A stretch of 64,000 nucleotides of DNA from Tigriopus japonicus. Its lineage: Eukaryota > Arthropoda > Copepoda > Harpacticoida > Harpacticidae. The stretch lies in NCBI GenBank assembly GCA_010645155.1, contig CM021320.1, positions 2,514,774 to 2,578,773 of the forward strand, given 5' to 3'. Of this stretch, positions 1 through 13,800 are shown piece after piece (the stretch's first letter is position 1; every line of letters begins with the position of its first letter). A program made the position numbers and the translations under genes. Below the pieces are notes generated by a model. It made no database searches. It was not told where the DNA came from and saw nothing but the letters and a program-made list of their open reading frames with translations.

Positions 1-3000
1 AAATAGCTGAGTATGTAAACTGCGTCATGTGCATCTGTTTGCGTTATTTTCCATTTTGTACTAGACGATCTAGCCATAAGCTCGAGTTCGTTCGGACGTT
101 CGTGCAATTGCTTTTCCAAGCTCGAAGGCTCGAACTTGCTGATGCACGAGCTTTCGTTAAACACTACACACAAATTATCAGCTGATTGAAACGCACTCCG
201 AAATTGAAGCAATTCCGTTATCAGTCTGGTTCAGTTGCCAAAACCAATGTGATAATTTGGATCCTTAGTTGTGAAGAAACTCCTGAAATGGGAATAAATA
301 ACAAGGATTACTCAAGTTCTTGGCTTGATTTTGACTGATGTTGTTCACTTAATTAGATAGTAATAGACTTTTCATGAAACTTTGAAAACTTGAATCAAAA
401 AGAAGAGCCCGAAAAAGTTTGGAATGTGTAAAAAACTATAATATGTGAGAATGGTAAAAAGCTCTTAAATACAGAATGAGAAGATATGTTTTGAAAGGCC
501 AAAGAACGTTGAAAAAATGTTGAAAAAAGCCATGTTTTATAAATGTGATATTCTAGTTATCAAATCCCAGAAATCGGGATCAAATCCCGAAAAAAGTGCG
601 AAAAACAGAAAAGAAGGAAGAGTCCCCTTTGCTTTTTCAATTTCAAGTTAGAATTACACATAACATCTCCAAAATGGCTTGTAAGAGTTCGTTAATGTTG
701 TGCTACCTTTACCTTACCCTCGAACTTCTTTAAAGATCTGGACCCAAAACGGCATCCCAGAATGTCAATTAATGAGTGTAGGAAGCAGTCGACAACTCTT
801 CCCAAAACTACCACCAAAGGGTACCATACATGTTGATTCTGACCTTTTTGCCCTTGACAATTCACAGATTCGTTTAAGATGGTCCAGTTCAGATTCGGTC
901 TGCACAACATCTTCGTCTACTCCCAGACTCGAGTTGACAAGGCTATACGGCGAAATTTGGATGTTCTTTGCGATTGCGATTGGTGTTGCCATCAGACTCG
1001 GAGGGCCCGCCCTCTAAGCTGATGATGACTAACCCCCACAACCTTCTCAGCATACTAACATTTTTTGCGGGATAGAATTTGTATCATCAGTCATTGACAC
1101 TCAGATTTAAGACTCAAGTGCAAGGCTTGGCAATAATTTTGGATCAGGCGCCACCATACTTAATGTCATTTTATATTGGGGCTCACCAAACAGAAGCTGA
1201 TGAGTACAAGGGCCCACAAATGAACGATCACAGAGCTGCGAGACCACAAGCAAAGTACTATGAATGGCTTTTGGTTCCACTATTTTGGTCTCTCCACATA
1301 GCTCCTGGGCCCACCAAAATCAGTTGAGCCCCTTGGTTGCCGACCCCTGCTCTAGAGAATAAGTCAGACCCCTGATTTTGAGCGAGGTCTGAGTTCATTT
1401 GATGTAATCTTTCCGAAAATGACCAAGTGCTCGTCGAATGCATTCGGTCGGTTCTTCTGGAACGCTACAGAACTGTGACCCTTTGTGCATCATGTACCCT
1501 ATGCGATTGTCCTGAATGAGAAGATCTGCTTCACATAGTATGGTTCTTGTTTCTCTTTTTGAGCATCTTCACGTTGATCCACCATGCCATTACCCTTATC
1601 ATTATCGGCTCTCGTCAGATCAGGAAGTTGTTCCTAAGTCACTGTATAAGCCCCAAGTGGAAAGATCAAAAGAAAAAGTTAAGCAAAATTGTAGATTTGA
1701 CCAAGTTTGGGGATTGGATGATGCTTAATTTGCTGGCCAAGAAAACGGTCAGGGTGATCTTTGGGCAGATCGTCAAGAATCTTAAGTTTCTAGAGGACTT
1801 CTACAGTCTTGAGAAGAATCAACAAACACTTTCATAAAGAAACTCCAATACTGAAAATTCAGTCAAAGTTAGATGTAAGACTTTTTTATCAACATCCTTC
1901 AAATATCGAGGTATTTTGTATTTAAAGAGACTTTACAGAGTGTCCAAGATAATAACTTCGAACCCTTTTAAAGACAACTTGTATCTCTTCGACTTATTTG
2001 GCTTGGTATGGGGCATGTGCATTTTATTTTTTCTCGGTCTTATTTTGCGTTTCTGACCCAGGGTTAAAAATATGCTCATACTTACAAATAACCCTCACAT
2101 TCTTAACATATTTTAGGTCAAGGTCCTTCACGTTCACTCCTCTTGTCTCCTGAACAATTTGGGTTTATATCGGAAGATTTAATAATGTCCCCTGGGCCGT
2201 GTGATTACTGAAGCGTCCGTCCAAGACGAATTTTAGATACCTTTTTGACCTGCTTTACTTGAAACGCTCTGAACTCTTCAAATATTGAGGCAGCCATTTG
2301 AAACTGTGGTTTCCAATAGGGTAATGGTTAAAAAATTACTTTGTTGCTTTATACCATTTTTTTCAGTTTTAAGGCAAATTGTTATTGTCTGAATGGCAAG
2401 GAAAAACGCGGTGCGCCATCAATTCTTGAACACACTGTATGTATGTACCGAATGTATATGTTGGTCCGTGGCTAAATAATTTTTATAACAAAAGAAATTC
2501 TATTATCCAGCTTCGGCTATATCCTTAATTGAAAGGCTCACGGTAGCACTTAGGACCGTCAATAAAGAGTCAATGAAAAACGCTTAACGATCATGCATCA
2601 CATCTATATTTGAATATATAGCCTTTTTCTGTTTTGATTAGTGTTAAGAAGACATGGAAGTATGGCATATGATAAATCGGATTGAGTACGTAGCGTACGT
2701 AGTACGAGAAATTGGCGAAACGGATTTTGATTCAGAGCATTGATACATAACTAGGAAATGTACGAGCGCGTTGGAAGTAAGACAAACTGGTATCAAAAAA
2801 TTGAATCGAAAAACATTTCTTCAACGGATCACAAATCAGTGAAGACAATAGAAGGTCTTGTGATTTTTCAAAACTTCACTAAATGCAATTATTCAAGGTA
2901 TTCTTAATTTCATTAGTTCCCTTTACTTCGTTCAAGTTTGACCACGTGATTGCCCAAAGTTTCATTGAATAAACTCAAGAATGATTCCGAACAAAATTTG

Positions 3001-3749
3001 GTGAAAATACTTGGCTCAAGAAAGACAATAATTGAATTAGAGTGAGGGGAGGGCATAATGCAGAAAAAAACTATGGGATTCTCAAAAGGATCCATCTTAC
3101 AACCTGCCCAAATTAATAAAGTTAAAATGGACAAGACTTCCATTCTCTTTTTTCCTGATACTACTCCACCTTTTCAAGAGAAAAGAATTTTTTTGAGACT
3201 TGGAAACCTATTCCTGTAGGAAGTGGAGATTTATCAGATTGATATAAAACAGCTAAAATAAAGCGATGGAAACGATGCATTCTTTGACATGTCTAAGACT
3301 ATCTCCTTGAAACTTTAGCACATGATATGTAGATACAGAAGAATCTCTTATGAGCAATAGGAAAACCCATTGTTGTCAATCTAACAACACAACGATAATC
3401 AAAGATCGTCCAAAACCTCTTTGTTTCACAACCACAAACTTGAGTTAAGTGTCTCACTCCTTGGGGGTAGCCAATGGTGCCTCGTTACTTCTATCACACT
3501 TCACAATGGTGTCTCGGCCTCCAAATCATCCATTTCGGCCCCTTTTCCTTCCGGTCGCCATTTTCGGTGGTCCAATTCCGGTTCCGATGGGTTGCAAAGA
3601 GCGCCACGTGGAGGCAAGGCCGAAGGGTAAACGGAACCCCGACTTGATCCATTACTATCAACATCCGTATTGTTATTATGGTTGGAGTAAACAGAATTGG
3701 GTCGGGATGACTTGGCGGCCGCTTGAGCTTGGTCGCCATTGGCTTGTTG
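1..3749. other. Non-coding stretch downstream of the TARP-like gene
   Basis: Apart from the short hAT MITE (1121-1349) I find only short chance open frames. The 3' UTR of the TARP-like gene must begin at 3749 and run leftward. I did not find a convincing minus-strand AATAAA close to the stop. ACGT-rich palindromic sequence occurs at 2684-2706. Confidence 0.6.
1121..1349. mobile_element. Short hAT-type MITE, copy 1
   Basis: The termini resemble the hAT consensus: CAAGGCTTGGCAA at the left and GGTTGCCGACCCCTG at the right. Flanking 8-mers CTCAAGTG and CTCTAGAG match at 6 of 8 positions. The interior shares CCACATAGCTCCTGGGCCCA-like sequence with the copy at 20254-20472, so both belong to one family. 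Confidence 0.7.
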
Positions 3750-4877
3750 TCATACCACACTGGTGGATGGCAAGTGGTGTGGGTGACTGTCAAAGGCTTC
3801 CACCGTGGTAAACGTGCCAATGGTAACGCTCTTCTTCTTTCTGACATTATTTGTGGCTAATGCGTTGAAATTGCGAGGCATTGTGGCTGTGGCTAAAGCC
3901 AGTCGAGAGGGCGAGGATGGAACACCTTCTCTCTCCCCTCCAGTTCCATCCCCTCCTCCTGGACTTCCTCCTTCGTCTCCTCTTCCTCCTCCTCCGTTCC
4001 TTCCCATTAAGGTTCCCATAATTGCATTTCCATTGACGGAGGTGATGTCGCCATTGTGTTTGACAACGAGCATGCTTCGACTGATTTGCGTCATTTGGCC
4101 TACCGATTGTGGAGAAGTTGGATGTGAATGGGGACTGAGATCGGGGGTGAAACCATACTCGCTCATAGGAGGTGGAGGGATAATTGGAGTGGTAGCCAGG
4201 TCCTCTGGTCCCCCGTTAGTTCCATTTATTCCGTTGACCAAGCCATTGTCAGTGGTCATAAAATGAGCGCTCCTAGGCCTTCCGTTGGAAAACGTACTCT
4301 GCGCGGGCAATGTAGAAGACCCTATTTGGCTAAAAGGGTGGTGGGCCCGTTGTGGACTCGAAGAGGGTGGGGAATGACCCCCGTTCATGTAGGTGGGCCC
4401 GGTTTGAAAGGTCTGTTGGATCGGCGGACTCATGGCCCCACGTGAGGTGATTTCGGCCGTCACTGGTATGGTACTGGGGTGACTATGAGAGGTCCGAGTC
4501 AGACCGATGACACTACTCACACTAGGTGAGCTTACCATCGGATAGGGATGGTTATTATGGGGTTGTTGATGATGTTGTTGCTCTTGCTGCTGCTGCTGCT
4601 GCTGCTGTTGCAAGAATTGATGTTGAGCGAGCTGTTGCTGATGGTGGTGATGGTGATGATGGTGATGGTGGTTATCATCGTAAATTTCAAGGTTGTAATG
4701 TGATTCATGTTGAATTGGACCGCCGTGATTGGAGCAAGACAAGTGATGTCCGAACGATCCTTTGAGCAATGGATTATCGTGATTGTGATCACCGGGAGCG
4801 ACTGAAGCATTGGTTAGTCCATCCAAATGCTCGTTGATTTTCCGCTCCATTCCTGGCAGGGATTTCACAAATTCCTC
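3750..4877 (-). CDS. TARP-like gene, exon 6: long cytoplasmic tail with poly-His/poly-Gln and PDZ ligand
   Basis: The exon starts after a TTTGCAG acceptor and runs 376 codons to TGA at 3750-3752. The tail holds ten consecutive His residues, then a Gln-rich run with nine consecutive Gln, then Ser/Pro/Gly-rich sequence including a Gly-rich patch (RNGGGGRGDEGGSPGGG). Near the end is a basic patch (RKKKSVTIGTF), a possible phosphosite or lipid-binding region. The last four residues are TSVV. The homopolymers come from trinucleotide-rich DNA at about 4583-4612 (Gln) and 4641-4671 (His), so length polymorphism is likely. Confidence 0.9.
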   Translation of the reverse strand, partial: EEFVKSLPGMERKINEHLDGLTNASVAPGDHNHDNPLLKGSFGHHLSCSNHGGPIQHESHYNLEIYDDNHHHHHHHHHHQQQLAQHQFLQQQQQQQQQEQQHHQQPHNNHPYPMVSSPSVSSVIGLTRTSHSHPSTIPVTAEITSRGAMSPPIQQTFQTGPTYMNGGHSPPSSSPQRAHHPFSQIGSSTLPAQSTFSNGRPRSAHFMTTDNGLVNGINGTNGGPEDLATTPIIPPPPMSEYGFTPDLSPHSHPTSPQSVGQMTQISRSMLVVKHNGDITSVNGNAIMGTLMGRNGGGGRGDEGGSPGGGDGTGGEREGVPSSPSRLALATATMPRNFNALATNNVRKKKSVTIGTFTTVEAFDSHPHHLPSTSVV

Positions 4878-7800
4878 CTGCAAACATTGAAAGATATATC
4901 GTTGGTATGATCGACACTTTTTACGTGGAACTAATATCATAACGTAGTTCTACATACCTCTGAATCAAAGCGGTTAAGAAACGCCGAAAAGCACAAAACG
5001 GCAGAAATCTCCGAACCCAAGAAGGCTAAAACGGCCAAGATAAACGACCATCCATAGTAATAATGAGGCGACAAAATGGGTGTTTGATGAGCTCGATTGG
5101 GATGAAACATTGACAAAGCCGGTGGTTGCGGTTGAGACGAGCATTCGTCTGACAGAACACACACAAAAATAATGAGAGCACAGCCGAGAACCAAACCTGA
5201 AACAAAAATGAATGAAACTTTCAAGTTTCTGTATATTTGAATGCCATGTTACAAAAACTCAAATCCATGTGAAAGCTTTCCCTCCTCTCTCATCGTTCCT
5301 GAAGAGTGTTGAGCGAGCGAAAGATTTTTCGAGGCATGGAAGGAACACCGAAGGGAAATCCTTCCAAATCAAAATCACTTTTCTTCCGCCCCACTAATCA
5401 AAAGGGTTTTTTGCATCCCAAATCCAGGGCCTTGAAGCATCCCGTGACGTTCCTCGATGGTCCTGAAGGATTCAACCCATTGGCAGCCATGAACCGCCAG
5501 AATGGAACAAGAAGGGAATGCTCAGGTCTTTGGGGAAATTTGGGCGTTCCTGAACGTGTGCAGCAACCAAAAGGGGGAAAAGGAAACCCCGTAGTCGCTT
5601 TCACCATCTCGGTCTCTGTCTCTCTCCTTCTCTTTCGGTGCTCGCTCGACAAGATTTGTCTATCAAATGGAGAAATCTGAACAGAAAATGGGAGGACCAG
5701 AAAGAAGAGGGGGGAACACTCTTTGGGAGTTTTCTAGGGAGACAGACGACTTGCGAAATACTTTCCACTTGAAGGAATTGCATGTCGTTACTTGAACAAC
5801 CATTCAGTATTTTATTTCTTTTCAATGGTGTCTCTTCTCTTTCTCGGTTCGACTTGAAATGATAGTGGCACGAAACGACGGATTTCCCTCCATCCATTTT
5901 AATTCTTCCAAAATAAGGCTGCTCGTGGGTTAGATATTTTTTGAAGAGAGAGCAGCAGGAATGCAGGGTATCTTTTCCCCTACTACGTAGTTGTCAAGTA
6001 GCGGCAAATAGGGCCAAAGTGAAAAGAAGAAAAGAAATGGATCGAGACTCTTCAGGATGTTTTACGGGAGTCCACTTAATTCGTGTCTTTAAAGAGAGAG
6101 CACCTAAATGGTGGAGATTTAGGCTCACAAAAAGATGCCTTACTTGCGAGTTAAGAGAGTTTCCACTAAAGTTGGCTTAATGCGTGGAAAATGTCGACCG
6201 AGAGAACATGGCTTTATCAATATACTAATAATCCACCACCTTATAATCATCATGAAAAATAATTTAACACCTACCTCCATGTTAACCATCATGGTAACTG
6301 TTCCCAAACATTCCAATGTTTGTGACCTTCGTAAATGATGATTTTCGAAACGCCAAATGGCCATCGGAGCGTTCTCTACCAACACTTTTTTTGATCAGTT
6401 GAACTCCTTTGTGTGGTAAGTCTGTGAATGGATATTTTTGAACGAGGAGGTTTAATTACAGAAATTCCCCCTCCCCCTCCACCTCCTCCTCTTCCCCGTT
6501 CTCTCCTTGGTGTTCTTCTTCTCTTTTTTCTTTTAACAAACTTACCATTCCCCCGCCTTCAGGAAAGGCTAGTGCATTCTGAAAACTTGCATTTCATTTT
6601 GTCCCTCGAAATGCACGATGTTGTTACAGGGTTCATCCTGTAAGTTCAATTGTGAAAACGAGGGCCAAGCCCAGATCCAGGCCTTTGATAACATTGCCAT
6701 TGCCAAGTTAAGTATTCAAAATGTACTTGCAACTTGCAGGCAAAAAAACTTATTGTTCAAAAGGCTTTTATAAGCGACCATGAACGACCTCTGAGGGTAA
6801 AGTATTGAACAATAAATGCATGCTAGTATACTACTCAAGATCGTGGTTTAAAGTCTTTTCATTGTTAAGCAATTCATTCTTTGCACAAGGGTACATTTTC
6901 AAATTTCCTAAAAAATGGGAAGTACGGTCATGATGCCGGGAGAATTCCACATACTGAATCTCTTGTTTCCACTGAGCAGATACAAACAAGTAGCACGAAA
7001 TAAGCTTCTGCGGACTGTCATGATTACTCCATATCTCCTTTCCTCTAGCATAGGACCGAGAAATGGGGTCTCTAAAGACGCATAAACTCTAATTTTGGAA
7101 TTGTTGTAATAACGAATCCCATGCATAAATTTCGAATTCTCTCTCCAACAGCCACCGCCCATTTTCCTTCTTTTTTTCATTCGGGTCGACTAGGACTACA
7201 TTTTCTTCAGCTCTTTGAAAATTGGGACTTTTAATAGCTTCAATTTTTATTGCCATATCTTGTATAAGTTTCTTTGGACTACAATATCTAAGGATTTTCT
7301 CAACGCTAGTAACCACAAAAAAGCTCGAATCTTTTGCATTCTAGTCAAGGTTAAAAAGCCATCAAGTTTCTGTATGACTTGCTTTACCAATAACTCTTTT
7401 TTTTTCGTCATCTAAACCGCTCTCTGGCTGTTTTGAAAGGACGCATGCTTCGCCATAGAAAAGGATGATTGGCGGTTCCTTCTTCCATACAACGACGTAC
7501 CACCTTCAACCACAACAAAGGCATCATGATTCAGCTTTCCTAATCTGGTTCCCTGGCTTCTCTCGTTGGTTCGTTCCTTCGATGGTGGTGGGTCCCGGTG
7601 TCCCCATACGAACCATCCATATATTGTCTGTCGTTTCCCCGAGCTCGTTGAAATTAGAATGGATGGTCCATTTAGTTGAGGGAAGGAAGATTTGAACGTA
7701 GTACCACGTGGTTAACTCGAGCACCAGTTACTCAGCCAACTTCAGACGACGTCTACCAGGTTTTGCTAATTTCACTGAAATGAACCCCCACCACTTGGAT

Positions 7801-10800
7801 CTTTTTTCCGCCTTCGTTCCCAGGGCAAATAAAACTAAGAGTGCTAAATGAAAGCAAATGGTCCCAAACTATCTCAAAATTTGAATATACACTAGAACAC
7901 ATGGAAAAACCTTTTGAAAAAAAATCGTTCCTATTGATGATGTAGGAGTGAAAAGTATGAAAACGTTCTATTCCAATATGAATCTGGAAAAAAAGTTATA
8001 CTCGGTCATATGAAGAGCTGTCAAGTTGACGCATGACAACTTCACTCCCTTTGGCTAAGTGCTCGATCATCGGACACTTTCTTTCATTTTGGCCCACCTC
8101 ATTTCTTGCGACACGGTCCAATACGATCTGTGTGGGTAGAGGACTTAAAAGTGGCTGAGCGGACAACTAACTCTACCGTTTAGTAGGTTTTCCTCCTTTT
8201 TTAGCTCACTAGATATGAGGACGAGTTAGTTGGGCCAAAACGCGGTTGGATGGAGGCTTACTGAAGGTACGGATGTCGCAAAGCCAATGATGTGCTCCGG
8301 AAGGGTCTAATAATCATTTTCAACTTCCAACGTGCCTGTTTCGCTTTGAGTGGGATTCAGCTACAACGAGAAGTTTTTTGAGGGGCCATTTTTCACAACT
8401 TTTGCCAGTTCCAGCGCCGAGCTCTACGAACCAGGCGAGATAGAAGAGCTGCAATCTAGTGAAGCACCTAGAGTGCGTAGTCCATCATCATCTTGTTCCA
8501 CTTCTTTGGACTACTTTTTTGAATTACCCTCCACTTCTCTCTGCAACAACTTATTCTCAACTTCCGGCAACTGTAACCAAGGATTCTTTTGAGATATGCT
8601 GGATGGCTTAAGGTGGGTCAATCATACCCACAAGATTTGGTATTATTGTGATTGTGGAACGTGAACAAGTGGGATTGGACCAAGATGACGGTCTCCAACT
8701 TTGGCTCCTTGTAAGTTCATAACTGAGCTCTTTTCTTGGTCGGTTAACGTTTAACGAGCGACTGATTTTTTGTTGCAAAAATAGTTTTACGCTCGATCAA
8801 ATTATGGGTCTTCATAAACCTGGGGTGAAGTTGGGTTCAAACTCTCGAATGAGGTCGGGCATCTTAATGCATCGAGTTTGATGCCAAAACATACCCGTTT
8901 TTACACGTATATTTTGAACGAGCATTTCAGAAAGTGGCATTTCATCATCATTCAAGTTGGCATTCGGAAGCAGAACATAAAAACCGAGAAGATGGAAGAT
9001 TCCATTGCAACCCAAGTATCTTGACTTGCTTAATCATTCAGATTTATGGACGTTCTCGAGTATGAAAAAAGGCGGCAAATCTCGCTGTTATTAGCCTCGT
9101 TTCAACCAATCCCCTTCTACGGACGTAGATACATTGGTTTTTTTTTCCTCCTACCTTCTTCCCCCAGTTTGTAACACGAATGCAGGGGAAAAGTAAAAGT
9201 TGAATGAGTTGTAAAAGAAATGGCAAGGCTGTGTTGTTGAGGTGTGGAAAAGCGTCTCACCTCATCTCTCTCTGTCTCTCTATTGAAAGAGTATATAGGT
9301 ACTACACGCCATGCAAATGAAATCTGAGCTAGGAAAAAAGGCAATTTCCTTTCCGTTGAACGGGAGGTTCCAAATCCCAGTGCACTTGGAATCTCTTGAC
9401 GATGGCGAACCCGAGCGAATATCAAAGCTTTCAAAAAGGTCATAAATTTGGCTGCTTTATCGGGGAAAAAGTATGCCTTGGAAATGCTTAATTTGGTGGA
9501 AAATTCGGCAATGGATGGTCGAGTTGGAACTAAAAGAAGAGAGAATTGATCCAGAACATCAAATATACGAAGATGAATGAGATCAAGAAAGCCTTTTGAA
9601 ATCGGTTTCAAGACCATCATAGAAAAGTGTTTCCTCACGAGAAGGATCGAGAACAAGCCGATAGCAAAGACAATTCAATATCTGAGTCTGATGGGATGTC
9701 ATTTTTGCCAAATGCGACCTCACTCAGCGATTGCTTTTGGAATGATTGCCGCCATGAAATGAAACGAGAACAGGATGTGAGTCTCTTGTCCTAAAAAGAG
9801 AGTCCTTTTAAATGATGATGGACATTGCTCAATGGAGGGAGAGCTTCAAGTCAGCCTTTGTTCATTTTACCACCATATGTATATTCATGGAAATTATGCC
9901 AAGACGGCTCAAATCCATCACGCTCAACGAGACCAGGAGAGACTCGAGGATGTTGTTGATTTCAGTCCGCCCTGTGGGGTTCCTTTCCTTTAGCATATTC
10001 ACTATATCAAAATCATGGGGCTTTACTTAGCATTGCCAGGGGATCCTCTCCCTGGCGGATTTTGCATCCTCCATGCAAGCTAACAATGCCACATACGTAT
10101 ACAGTACGTACTATAATAATACGCTCCTTTAGCTCGGTGGTGTCCTCGGGTTGGCTGACAGCCTTCTGCTTGTTTGGGCGGCACTCGGTCCATCCACGGT
10201 GCGGTGGTAGGTGGTCTTGCTGGCTGATCCAGGTCTGGGTGTTGGTGGGCGTAGCTAGCGTCTTTTGCATAATCCGCTTCTTTTCAACCTCAATCCGAGG
10301 AGACGGACGAGGAAGACCATGCGGGATATGATGGTACAAGTCAGTTGCAGGCAAGACAGGAAGCAAAAAGCTGATGAATTTCGGGCCTAGTAGTTCACGA
10401 AGGGTACAAGGGAATATAAAAAAGAGCCAAAAAGCCAAGACAGGCAACGAAGGATCATCCTCAATTCCATACACTGAATTGTCGCCTCGACTGACGAGGT
10501 GGATGTTTCTTTTTGAAACAGATGCCACTCTGCCACAACACAAAAGATCGACCAAAAGTGGCTGGTTCGGTCGAGAGAATCAACTCCGAGAGTAGTGCTT
10601 CGTACGTACGTACGTACGTGGTTCACGTCTTCAAAAGAGTTTCGGAAGAAAAGGCGTCATGCATATCCAGTATACATTAAAGGCTCTTGTCAAAAGACAT
10701 CAGTTCTTAAAGGAAAATGGAGATCAACGCGTTTGGCTTAAAAAGAGCTCTTGCTTTGACTACTGGATCCATCTGAAGAGATATCAAATGCAATTCCATT

Positions 10801-13800
10801 CATTGTTGCTATTGATCAGTGAAGGCAGCTCTTGGTCCAATTTCCTTCTTCCGCGGGTTACATTTTTAGCCTAACGTGGACAAATCCCATCAAAACATCA
10901 GAATTTGCTTTTGTACGTGTGAACAAGATAGAAGGGTTCACTGGCAATTAAAACGAGAAGAAACCTACGTACATTCTTGTCTTGAATCTCTTTTCTGGGA
11001 ATGGTCCATTAATATAACATAAAACGCACACAGGGTCGGGGTCATTCATGTACCTTTTCGAGTTTTTAAGAGTGTACGTGCAAGTTATTGGTTCCCACAT
11101 TTCCAAAATCCAATGGTTGTCCTTGGTCTTGTAATGGCATTTCTATCGGACACGAGAGTTTGTCAGCACAATATTGCTCAAATTTTATAGAATTTTTGTG
11201 TCGAGGCCGGGTCACTCAAATTTCTAGCATTTGTCTTCAGAAACGAACGTTGCAAAAGTTTTACGTAAGATTGTATTAGTTCTCACAATGAGCAATAAAA
11301 GCAACAAGCCGAAGAGAAAATGGTAGCGGAGAAACCAAGGACATCATCTTGTTGATCGTGCCTTGCCTTGGATGGGGTGCTGTGATCAAGGCTCATTCCA
11401 GTGNNNNNNNNNNNNNNNNNNNNNNNNNNNNNNNNNNNNNNNNNNNNNNNNNNNNNNNNNNNNNNNNNNNNNNNNNNNNNNNNNNNNNNNNNNNNNNNNN
11501 NNNNNNNNNNNNNNNNNNNNNNNNNNNNNNNNNNNNNNNNNNNNNNNNNNNNNNNNNNNNNNNNNNNNNNNNNNNNNNNNNNNNNNNNNNNNNNNNNNNN
11601 NNNNNNNNNNNNNNNNNNNNNNNNNNNNNNNNNNNNNNNNNNNNNAAGGATCCAGAGTGTTTGCACAATGCGGTGCTGAGTGGACTTAGTCTTCAATTTG
11701 ATACAGGAAGTACTCCAAAGCAGCGCAGACCACTTCTTCTTCTCTTCTTCTTCCTTGCCATCTTTCTGTCTTTCTGTCTGTCTCCCTGTGTGTTGTAAGC
11801 TAGGCGGTCTCTGCACCCGAAGAATATCATTATGGAAATGAAATTCTGCTAGCCAAAAGACGATGGTGACATAACCAATTTCAAATGCCTTCCCTTCAGC
11901 TTCATTGTCGCAGAGACTCAAGACTCAAGATCCAGAACAAATGAAACACATTACAGTCATTTCTTCATTATCGTAAGAAGGAACTTGAGATGTACATTCT
12001 CGTCAGCTACAACCGTACCTTGAACACCCGTCAAAAATAGTATAACGATAGGAAACAATGATAGGATATATTTTGATGGCATTCCTTTGGATAAAGTAAT
12101 TCGAGCAAACGGCTTTTGGTGGCATGTTCTTTACTCAAGATGAGATATACAGAAACTCTAAGTAAATGTCATCATTTCTCAACCATAATGAACATATTAG
12201 TAAGCAAAAACAATAATTGGAAACAATTTTCCACTTCTTCTTTTTCACAAGCCATAGCGGACTTTTTGGCAGTGAATAATATTATGGTGAGACCTACCGT
12301 ACGTAGTTTTGCTTTAACTGAGTTGATGGAACCACAAGGAGTCCTGGTCCGTTTTTGGAACCTCACGAGTACTGTGTTCCACATGTGGGCGAACATTTCC
12401 CCTCAAAACTCGTGCAACAAAGTTGACAATGCCCCAGTAAGTGGTCTCTGGGTTGTGAAATGGACAAAATTTGAATTTCTAATTCAAACGATGAAAATGA
12501 TAGTGCATTTACTCACCCCCCGGCCCCACCGCTTCTACGAAAACTGAGCTCAGCCTCGACCACAGAGGGCAATTGCTATTGCATGTTCACTGAGTATTGC
12601 AGATGGCAAACCGGCCAAAAGCTACCTACTACCTTCAACTATATATCGTGGAAACATGGACTGTTCATCTGCAACTTGGGGAATGCTCTCTGGTACTTAT
12701 ATGATGGTGATGATGATGCTCTACGGTACACGTACGTAGTACGGAGAGAAACATTTCTCTTCTAACCAGACACAAACAGGGATTGAGTTAGGTCGACTTA
12801 CCTCCTAAAGCGTAGAGACCAGAAGCCAGAAGCATTTTCGTTCCTCGAATGCAATGGCTCAGAAATGTGAGTAAACTGGCTGATCCCAGAATGGCCACAC
12901 TAAGAATGGTGAAGAGCGTCGAGAGTCTGGAACACAAAACAAACAGATTGTAGTTTACGTGGAAACCCAGCACACTCAAGGTATGGGTCTTCTGATACAA
13001 GAAATCGAAAAACCCTAACCCCTATTTGTATTCACTAAATCTTGAAGGGCTCCCTTGGGGTAACGAGCAAAGAGTTTTAAGAACCTTGTTTTGAAATTGG
13101 TACTGAAGGAAGCAACAAATGACCTGACATCTATAGTCCATTTCTCACGATGAGAGGGAATTTATTGTTGTTCCTCACCCTGTCCTCCTCTACCATTCGA
13201 TAAACCTGAGATAAACAGCGTCGGTAAATGTCACCATTTTAGCTCAACTTCAAGAGCAATACACATGTTGGAACAAACAGAAACATGGCACCATTCACCA
13301 TTTCAGTTTTCAACCATTAAACGCCTTACCGTGCTAGTTTCTGGCTTTGTCAAATAATTTTAAGTAAGAGGCCTTTTGGGCGAAGGAAGTTCAGGGGGTG
13401 ATGAATGTGCCACAAAGTCAAAGTCGACGGTTGTGAAATTTACGAGGCCTACTGGCGTATTTTCCCCTGCGAAAATAATATTCAAAGTTGAGGGCGTGAC
13501 AAACTTTTCTTCGGTGGTTAGGAATAGGGCAAGACCGTCCTTTCGTTCGTCCGCAAAATAAACTAAAGGGGATTGAACGCCGTGTTCCCCCGAAGATCTG
13601 CATGTCGCGATTGAGGGTTGGTGGGCGAGGTGGTGCAGGCAAAATTGTGGCATAAATTTTAAGTGATTCATGCCAGATAATAACTTTCAGGGTACGAAAA
13701 CTTTCCTTGGATCAAGGGATCGTTACCAGGACAACAATATGAAAGCCAAGCAGCTTTGAAACTGCCTGAAACCTCGGAAAGAAGCAAACACCGATGGTGT

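Larger units (their letters stand above)
5197..12801 (-). other. Intron 5 of TARP-like gene (7.6 kb)
   Basis: Non-coding, with the N gap (11404-11645) and a short ACGT microsatellite (10601-10619). The longest open frames (for example 9117-9656 and 10013-10555, minus) have no domain-like features or supporting splice context. I see nothing else. Confidence 0.7.

Noticed and set aside
3805..4765. Plus-strand open frames over the TARP tail exon
   Set aside because: They are antisense shadows of the repeat-rich minus-strand exon.
9117..9656. 179-codon open frame on the minus strand
   Set aside because: No recognisable domain and no splice sites that would fit the TARP-like gene. Its position between exons 4 and 5 is already spanned by a phase-correct junction.
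10013..10555. 180-codon open frame on the minus strand
   Set aside because: Composition is irregular, no domain is visible, and overlapping frames of similar length exist on the other strand. Likely chance.
11283..11921. Long open frames crossing the N run
   Set aside because: They are open only because Ns cannot produce stop codons.
13360..13671. 103-codon minus-strand frame near exon 4
   Set aside because: Considered as a TARP loop exon. It lacks the required phases and the loop cysteine context, and the exon at 24775-24904 fits instead.
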